From NCBI GenBank assembly GCA_021785115.1, contig JAJYGO010000213.1:1-11711 (forward strand): DNA of 11,711 bases, written 5' to 3'. The translations under genes and the position numbers were made by a program. Position 1 is the stretch's first letter; every line of letters begins with the position of its first letter. This document shows, in pieces, positions 7,713-11,711 of the stretch. Source of the DNA: Chloroflexota bacterium. Its GTDB lineage: Bacteria > Chloroflexota > Limnocylindria > Limnocylindrales > CSP1-4. The notes under the pieces were generated by a model that had not been told where the DNA came from, searched no databases, and saw only the letters and a list, made by a program, of their open reading frames with translations.

Positions 7713-8036
7713 TGCTCGTCGAGGGTACACACCCGCGCGACTGCACGGCTTGCGAGCGCCAGCGACACGCCTGGCATCGCCGTAGCCCGAGAGGGCAACC
7801 CTTATGGCGTCTCCCTGACCGCCAAGAATGACGCGGCGCTCGCGGTCTTGCCGACCGCTGCTCGCCGACACGCTCGCGGGCCCGGCCGGTGCGCTCTGGT
7901 GACCGCTCGCTGATGCCCCTTGAATGACCCGTGCCGCCAACGCGCCGGGTACAGCGGTCGCCGCCGAGTAAGCGCCGCATAAGCGCGGTGCGCTGACGAC
8001 GGCGGCCCACCCAGCTAGGCGAGGTCTCCCCGCCCG
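7713..8036. other. 324-bp gap upstream of the TIR-like gene
   Basis: No convincing gene on either strand. It must hold the TIR-like gene's promoter unless that gene is read through from the minus-strand genes upstream. A weak TACCCT (minus strand) lies about 11 nt before the ATG without a convincing -35 partner. TAAGCGC occurs twice 11 bp apart (7969-7975, 7980-7986). AGGCGAGG (8017-8024) and CCTCGCCT (8045-8052) form an 8-bp inverted repeat with a 20-nt loop that straddles the TAG of the next minus-strand gene. None of these is assigned a function. Confidence 0.5.
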
Positions 8037-8489
8037 CTAACCGGCCTCGCCTGCCCGGCTGCGCGTCGGGGCCGCCCGACCGGCGACCTCCAGTCGGGCG
8101 CCCGGCGGGAGCGCCTCGCGGAGCCCGCGGAGCTGGGCCGGCAGCAGGTCGCCGTCCTGGACCCTGACGGCGTCGGGCTCGGGGCGGCGCTTGGCGAGCA
8201 GCGCGAGCAGGCGGACGGCGACGACCTCCTGGACGCGGACCTCGGTTCCGGGGCCGTCCACGACGCGCCGCGACGGCCAGCCGTGGTCGACGCAGACGCG
8301 CCGCGCGAGGTCGGCGTCCTCGCCGCGGCCTGGGCCGAAGACGAGCGACACGCAGGGGCCGGCCGGGTCCGGCCCGGGCTCCGGCAACGGCTCCGGCCAG
8401 AACACGCCCCCGGCGTCGAGCAGCAACTCCTCGATGTCGGCGTCCATGCCGCCCGCGATGAAGAAGGGGCGGTCGCCCTGCTTGGTCAT
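8037..8489 (-). CDS. Hypothetical protein, 150 residues
   Basis: I do not recognise this family. The protein starts MTKQGDRPFFIAGGMDADI, continues with an acidic Pro-rich stretch (EPLPEPGPDPAG) and a VSLVFGPGRGEDADLA segment, and ends with a basic tail. It is soluble, with no signal peptide or membrane helix. Third codon positions are almost all G or C, supporting real coding. I chose the ATG at 8489 because its ATG overlaps the TGA of the 27-codon ORF ahead of it (ATGA), whereas the frame upstream of it encodes Arg-rich, non-protein-like sequence. There is little Shine-Dalgarno signal before this ATG, which fits reinitiation after the upstream ORF. It appears to be the last gene of a minus-strand cassette beginning at 8910. 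Confidence 0.7.
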   Translation of the reverse strand: MTKQGDRPFFIAGGMDADIEELLLDAGGVFWPEPLPEPGPDPAGPCVSLVFGPGRGEDADLARRVCVDHGWPSRRVVDGPGTEVRVQEVVAVRLLALLAKRRPEPDAVRVQDGDLLPAQLRGLREALPPGARLEVAGRAAPTRSRAGEAG

Positions 8490-8569
8490 GCCGCGATCGT
8501 GGCACTGGCGCGGGCCGGGCGCAACGCCCACCCCGTGGACGGGGACGCGATCTCGTCGTCGCGCATCAT
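8486..8569 (-). CDS. 27-residue small ORF overlapping both neighbours
   Basis: Reading the minus strand, ATG at 8569-8567 overlaps the TGA of the 114-residue gene as ATGA, and the TGA at 8488-8486 overlaps the ATG of the 150-residue gene as ATGA. The peptide begins MMRDDEIASPSTGWALR. Nearly all codons between end in G or C, clearly better than the other frames over the same bases, so coding is plausible. A second ATG follows directly. It could be a real small protein or a coupling leader that carries ribosomes from one gene to the next. No family is recognised, and the small size limits confidence. Confidence 0.5.
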   Translation of the reverse strand: MMRDDEIASPSTGWALRPARASATIAA

Positions 8570-8910
8570 GCCGCGTTCTCCTCGTTCCACCGATCCAGCG
8601 CGGCATCGAGCGCGTTGGATGCGAGGGCAATCACGTCGCTGGTCGCCGTGTCGATCCTGCTCCCGGTCGTCTGGCCGCAGCACCGCCCCAGCTGGACGGC
8701 AGTCCCCGACACGTCGGAGAGCACGACTCGAACCGCCGTCCGCGGGTACACCCGGCGGATGTCATCGGCCAACCGACGCGCCACGCTCCTTGCGAACGCC
8801 GCCTGGTGCTTGCGCCAGCGGTCGCGCCCGAAGATGTCATCAAACAGCGGGTAGCCGAGCTTCAAGTCGATCTCGGCGATGTGGTGCGCCGGGTGCCGCC
8901 GTCGTGCCAT
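8566..8910 (-). CDS. Hypothetical protein, 114 residues
   Basis: I do not recognise this protein. It starts MARRRHPAHHIAEIDLKLG, has a helical middle with many Arg residues (FARSVARRLADDIRRVYP), a beta-like VRVVLSDVSGTAVQLG strand pair with a nearby CC pair, and a helical C-terminus ending DRWNEENAA. It is soluble with no signal peptide. Codons end mostly in G or C. The ATG at 8910 is preferred over an in-frame GTG at 8955 because GGAGG lies 10 nt before it. It is the first gene of the cassette; its stop overlaps the 27-codon ORF. The 135-nt gap to the gene upstream (stop at 9046) leaves room for its own promoter. Confidence 0.75.
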   Translation of the reverse strand: MARRRHPAHHIAEIDLKLGYPLFDDIFGRDRWRKHQAAFARSVARRLADDIRRVYPRTAVRVVLSDVSGTAVQLGRCCGQTTGSRIDTATSDVIALASNALDAALDRWNEENAA

Positions 8911-8920
8911 CGGTCCAGGT

Positions 8921-8925
8921 CCTCC
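8921..8925 (-). promoter_or_regulatory. Ribosome binding site of the 114-residue gene
   Basis: GGAGG on the minus strand, 10 nt before the ATG at 8910. It is the only clear Shine-Dalgarno site in the three-ORF cassette, which supports coupled translation of the two ORFs behind it. Confidence 0.6.
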
Positions 8926-9045
8926 GTGCGCCGGGTCGTCCGCCCGGCCTGACACGAGGTTCGCGCCGCCCCGCCGATCGGGCCACGGAATCGCAGCCGA
9001 TCCGATGGTCCTGCTGACTGCCGGGACTGACGTACCAGGCGCCGG

Positions 9046-9645
9046 CTAGAGTCGTTTCGGCCGGTAGCCCCACCGCGCGTCGGCGAACCTCCGGGCGGCA
9101 GCGCGGTCCGCGAACCGCCACGGCGCGTTCCGGTGGTCGCGCCACGCCAGGCCCCACACGCCCAACTGGTTCAGCGCGGCTTCGCCCCGCCTGACGCCGT
9201 AGCGGGTCTGGACGCCCCACTTGCGCGCCGCGACCGAGGCCGTCCAGGGCAGCGGGCTGGCCTCGTACAGGTACACCAGCAACTCGACGGCCACCAGCTC
9301 GTCCGGGGTAGCCCGGCGCTTCATCCGCGGCGCCACGCAGGCTGCGCGAGGGCTGCCAGCGATGGCGGCGCGGGGCGCGGCGGCTGGAGGGGCCGGCGCG
9401 GGTCGCGGGGCGGCCGGTGCCGGCGGCGCCACGGCCTCGACCTGCGGCTTCGCGGCGCATGCGGCCCCGGGGTCCCTCTCTGCCGGTCCCTGACACGCCC
9501 TCGACGCGGGCCTGAAGTCGCGGATCGCCAGCCCGCCCATGGGACGCCCTGGCCGCTCCACGTCCACGACGGCGCTCCCGTCGGGCAGCCGAATCACAGC
9601 CCGGTCAACAGCCCGGCGGTGCCGGAGCAGCGAGAGTACGTCCAC
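9046..9645 (-). CDS. Hypothetical protein with Ala/Pro linker and basic Trp-rich C-terminal domain
   Basis: This reading gives 199 residues from the GTG at 9645. Three parts are visible: an N-terminal segment (AVIRLPDGSAVVDVERPG); an Ala/Pro-rich linker of about 35 residues (APPAPAAPRPAPAPPAAAP); and a C-terminal domain of about 90 residues from RMKRRATPDELVAVELL. That last domain is helical and basic, with Trp at intervals (LPWTAS, KWGV, VWGLAW, APWRFA, RWGYRP), and could be a winged-helix DNA-binding fold. This is inference from composition only. G/C-ending codons support coding. The start is uncertain: an ATG at 9540 has a modest AGGG before it, and a TTG at 9750 lies upstream, but the GTG keeps the coherent strand-rich segment. 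It is the first protein gene after the 3' end of tRNA-His, on the same strand. A regulator or recombination-related protein is possible, not shown. Confidence 0.65.
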   Translation of the reverse strand: MDVLSLLRHRRAVDRAVIRLPDGSAVVDVERPGRPMGGLAIRDFRPASRACQGPAERDPGAACAAKPQVEAVAPPAPAAPRPAPAPPAAAPRAAIAGSPRAACVAPRMKRRATPDELVAVELLVYLYEASPLPWTASVAARKWGVQTRYGVRRGEAALNQLGVWGLAWRDHRNAPWRFADRAAARRFADARWGYRPKRL

Positions 9646-9699
9646 GCTCGCACCGTCGGCGTCCCGCCACCCGCGGCAAGTCAGAGGTCCGATTTGTCC

Positions 9700-9752
9700 G
9701 TTTGCACGTCGCCGCCACCGACCACGGAGGGCCGACCCGCGTGCGTGCAAAC
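9700..9752. repeat. 9-bp inverted repeat upstream of the 9046-9645 gene
   Basis: GTTTGCACG (9700-9708) and CGTGCAAAC (9744-9752) are exact reverse complements separated by 35 bp. They lie 55-107 bp upstream of the GTG at 9645 and between it and the tRNA gene. The spacing suits an operator bound by a protein at two sites better than a terminator. No function can be assigned. Confidence 0.4.
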
Positions 9753-9886
9753 CGGGCAGACCCTGTTCGCAGGGGGTCGAGCAGCCGCACCGCCAGCCGC
9801 CACCCTATCCGCCACCCTAGCGCACCCTACGGGGCGTGTCTCGACGGGAAGTGGCGGCCCTCGGCGGAGGAGCCATGAGGGGGAGT

Positions 9887-9963
9887 TGGGGTGGCCTGCG
9901 GGGCTCGAACCCGCGACCTTCGGAGCCACAATCCGATGCTCTGCCAATTGAGCTAAGGCCACC
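9887..9963 (-). tRNA. tRNA-His (anticodon GTG), CCA encoded
   Basis: The cloverleaf is complete on the minus strand: acceptor GTGGCCT pairs with AGGCCAC, D stem GCTC/GAGC, anticodon stem TCGGA/TCCGA with loop TTGTGGC, T stem GCGGG/CCCGC with loop TTCGAAC. The anticodon GTG is at plus positions 9927-9929. Position 9963 supplies the encoded G-1 that pairs with C73 at 9890, the hallmark of tRNA-His, and CCA is encoded at 9889-9887. All stems pair perfectly, so the gene looks functional. Its 3' end faces the accessory genes at lower coordinates, making it a possible attachment site. Confidence 0.98.
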
Positions 9964-10029
9964 ATGCCGGGACTCCAGCCTCGCCGGCGGTGGGGCACCG
10001 GGTCGCAGGCTGCCGAGAACGGCCGACGC

Positions 10030-10035
10030 ATTCTA
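10030..10035 (-). promoter_or_regulatory. Candidate -10 element for tRNA-His
   Basis: TAGAAT on the minus strand, close to the TATAAT consensus and unusual in such GC-rich DNA, lies 66 nt before the tRNA 5' end. No good -35 hexamer is seen at 16-18 nt spacing. The rest of 9964-10225 shows no gene. Confidence 0.4.
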
Positions 10036-10225
10036 GCGGACGCGACGCCCGGGACGGGGGCGGCCGGCCGGCTTGACCGAGGGACGTCAGCCAAACCGGC
10101 GCCGCGGGTGGTACCGGGGTCCCGCCGCTCCCGGGGACCTGTGGGCCAGCGAAGTGCGGCACGGTGGGGTTCACCATGGCGGATGCCGGCCCCCCGACCG
10201 GCCCTGCCTAGGAGCCTCCACCGGC

Positions 10226-11191
10226 ATGACGCTGCCCGCCAGCCCCGTCCGCACCCTCCGCCGGTTCGACGCGCGCCGCCTGGCGGTCGTGCTCGCGGTT
10301 GTGTTCGCGGTGACCAGCGTGGAGCTGGCGGCGGTGCCGTCGGTCCTGGGCTGGGACGCCAACACCTTCAGCGCATCGTCGGAGAGCCAGCTGATCGCGC
10401 TGCAGAACCAGGCGCGCGCCTCCGCAGGCCTGCGCTCGCTCAGCCTCGACACGGCGCTGCGCACGATCGCGCGCTGGCGCAGCCAGGACATGATCGAGCG
10501 CAACTACTTCTCGCACACGATCCTGGGCACTACCCACAACGTGTTCTGGTACATGCAGTTCCAGTACGGGTACTGCTTCAAGGTGGCGGGCGAGAACATC
10601 GGCACCGTGACCTGGCCCGGCGCGTCGGAGGCCGACGCGACCAACTGGGTGTTCCAGCAGTTCATGAACTCGCCCACCCACCGCGCGAACATCCTGGGCA
10701 GCGCCTGGGACGTGGTCGCCGTGGGCGCGTACAAGGGCACGGGCGACGAGTTCATGTGGACCGTCCTGTTCGCCGACAAGTGCAGCGCCGCGGCGCCGAC
10801 CCCGACCCCCACCCCGAAGCCGACGGCCAAGCCCACGCCGAAGCCGACGCTGCAGCCGACGCCGCGACCGACCCCGAAGCCGACGTCCCGGCCCACCGCC
10901 AGGCCCACCCCGACGCTGGCGCCGACCCAGCCGACCGCCCCCGCGCCGACCCCGTCGCCAACGCTCACACCGTCGCCCAGTCCCACCGCCGGGCCCGACA
11001 CGGGCGCGCTCGCGACGCCCCAGCCGGAGGCCCCGACACCGTCGCCCAGCGCGGCCCCCAGCGCGGCCGCCACCCCAGCCCCCACGCCGTTCGTCCCGCC
11101 GGGCGGGCTCCAGATCAAGGACCCGCCGCCCCAGGGCGGCCTCATCGAGTCCATCCTGCAGGCGATCGCGGCCCGGTTCTTCGGCGGGTGA
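10226..11191 (+). CDS. Secreted CAP/SCP1-like protein with Pro/Thr-rich tail
   Basis: This 321-residue protein starts with a basic N-terminus ([10 protein letters not shown]) followed by a hydrophobic segment (about 19-40), a signal peptide or membrane anchor, so it acts outside the membrane. Residues about 52-186 are a CAP (SCP/PR-1, YkwD-like) domain with the usual cavity residues: H97 in YFSHTI, E123 in GENIG and H152 in [10 protein letters not shown]117 and C186 may form a disulfide. Residues about 191-290 are a Pro/Thr/Lys/Ala-rich spacer, probably wall-spanning or glycosylated. The protein ends with a short helix-like tail, [18 protein letters not shown], after a Gly/Pro turn. Bacterial CAP proteins are mostly of unknown activity. 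The ATG at 10226 is preferred: AGGAG lies 11 nt upstream and the signal segment follows closely, whereas earlier in-frame sequence is not protein-like. A 6-bp hairpin straddles the stop (11181-11197). Codon use is typical for the genome, so a core gene is likely. Confidence 0.92.
   Translation: MTLPASPVRTLRRFDARRLAVVLAVVFAVTSVELAAVPSVLGWDANTFSASSESQLIALQNQARASAGLRSLSLDTALRTIARWRSQDMIERNYFSHTILGTTHNVFWYMQFQYGYCFKVAGENIGTVTWPGASEADATNWVFQQFMNSPTHRANILGSAWDVVAVGAYKGTGDEFMWTVLFADKCSAAAPTPTPTPKPTAKPTPKPTLQPTPRPTPKPTSRPTARPTPTLAPTQPTAPAPTPSPTLTPSPSPTAGPDTGALATPQPEAPTPSPSAAPSAAATPAPTPFVPPGGLQIKDPPPQGGLIESILQAIAARFFGG
10796..11092 (+). repeat. Low-complexity Pro/Thr-coding repeat tract
   Basis: Degenerate reiterations of units such as CCGACCCCGACC and CCGAAGCCGACG encode [14 protein letters not shown] sequence, grading into PSP and PSA repeats toward the end. 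It lies wholly inside the CAP protein gene. Such tracts vary in length by slippage. Confidence 0.8.
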
Positions 11192-11273
11192 CGCCGAGGC
11201 CCGCTGGCGCGTCGTCCGGCCCGCTACCGTATCCACGACAGCCCTCCGCCCCTGCCGGGAGGCAGCCAGCCGC

Positions 11274-11711
11274 ATGACCCTCCAACCGCCGGCCGCCGCG
11301 CCGGCCCCCGGGCGCACCGTCCTGCCGATCCTCGAGGCGCGCTCGCTGACCAGGCAGTACCGGATGACCGGCGAGATCGTCGAGGCCGTCCGGGGCGTCA
11401 CGCTGTCGGTGATGCCGGGCGAGTTCGTGGCGCTCATGGGGCCGTCGGGGTCGGGCAAGAGCACGCTCCTCCAGCTGCTCGGCGGCCTGGACCAGCCCAC
11501 GTCCGGCGAGGTGCTGCTCGAGGGCGAGTCGATCGGCCGCCTGTCCGATTCGGACGCCACCCGCCTGCGCCGCGAGCGGACCGGGTTCGTGTTCCAGTCG
11601 TTCAACCTCGTGCCGCTGATGAACGTCGTCGAGAACGTCGGGCTGCCGTTCACGATCGCCGGACAGGACCCGCGGTCGCACGAGCTGGCGGCACGCATCC
11701 GGGAGGCGATC
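11274..11711 (+). CDS. LolD/MacB-type ABC transporter ATP-binding protein (3' end off the window)
   Basis: The first 146 residues are visible. After a Pro/Ala-rich N-terminus, the domain begins at about residue 18 (ILEARSLTRQYRMTGEIVEAVRGV), with Walker A GPSGSGKST (56-64) and Q-loop VFQSFNLVP (106-114, Q108). The motifs NVVENVGLP and SIGRLSD, together with the short spacing between Walker A and Q-loop, match the MacB/LolD/FtsE-like subfamily, which powers FtsX-like permeases in lipoprotein export, efflux or cell-envelope processes. Signature, Walker B and H-loop lie off the edge, and a permease gene would be expected to follow. GGGAGG (11257-11262) lies 11 nt before the ATG, fixing the start. 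The gap to the CAP gene is 82 bp on the same strand, so cotranscription is possible. Confidence 0.94.
   Translation, partial: MTLQPPAAAPAPGRTVLPILEARSLTRQYRMTGEIVEAVRGVTLSVMPGEFVALMGPSGSGKSTLLQLLGGLDQPTSGEVLLEGESIGRLSDSDATRLRRERTGFVFQSFNLVPLMNVVENVGLPFTIAGQDPRSHELAARIREAI

Noticed and set aside
7713..7940. 76-residue N-terminal extension of the TIR-like protein
   Set aside because: The start would be TTG and the sequence is Arg/Ser/Gly-rich without structure. The ATG at 7712 begins coherent protein.
7969..7986. Two copies of TAAGCGC as a CRISPR-like or iteron repeat
   Set aside because: Only two 7-bp copies are present and spacing gives no array. No CRISPR array is seen anywhere in the window.
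9133..9951. Plus-strand frame running into the tRNA gene
   Set aside because: It is antisense to the 9046-9645 gene, ends inside tRNA-His, and its product is low-complexity Arg/Gly/Pro-rich.
10208..11698. Long minus-strand frame opposite the CAP and ABC genes
   Set aside because: It is the complement of two confidently identified genes and translates to Arg/Gly repeats derived from the Pro/Thr tract.

Overview
The window is very GC-rich, and most codons end in G or C. One side is an accessory, defence-like region (about 1-9750). The other side is a chromosomal segment with a tRNA-His gene, a secreted CAP-domain protein and the start of a LolD/MacB-type ABC transporter ATPase (about 9887-11711). 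The base composition and the long proline/threonine tail on a secreted protein suggest a high-GC Chloroflexota (Limnocylindria-like) or Actinomycetota genome. That placement is inference and weakly held.

Layout, left to right. (1) 2-1957, plus: the C-terminal 651 residues of a DUF499-family protein whose ATPase part lies off the left edge. (2) A 171-bp gap with a perfect 9-bp hairpin. (3) 2129-3958 and 3955-5649, plus: a two-gene operon joined by an ATGA stop/start overlap, made of an OLD-family ATPase/TOPRIM protein and a UvrD-like helicase. This is the Gabija (GajA/GajB) architecture. (4) 5650-5921: a convergent gap with a perfect 26-bp palindrome and a second hairpin. (5) 5922-7712, minus: a three-part protein with an N-terminal helical, winged-helix-like region, a central TIR-like domain and C-terminal HEAT-like repeats. 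It is the best candidate here for an uncharacterised immune effector. (6) 8037-8910, minus: a compact cassette of two unrecognised proteins with a 27-codon ORF between them that overlaps both neighbours by ATGA. (7) 9046-9645, minus: an unrecognised protein with an Ala/Pro linker and a basic, Trp-rich C-terminal domain. (8) 9887-9963, minus: tRNA-His(GTG) with encoded G-1 and CCA. (9) 10226-11191, plus: CAP/SCP1-like secreted protein. (10) 11274-11711, plus: ABC ATPase, cut by the right edge.

The accessory genes lie on the 3' side of tRNA-His, the usual place for island integration, and the ordinary genes lie on its 5' side. No integrase or second att copy is visible, so island status is inferred. 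In the Gabija model the OLD protein nicks or cleaves phage DNA and the helicase acts with it. The TIR-like protein would be an independent layer, if active an NAD+-degrading, abortive-infection type. The OLD protein shows apparent substitutions at several TOPRIM positions, which deserve checking.
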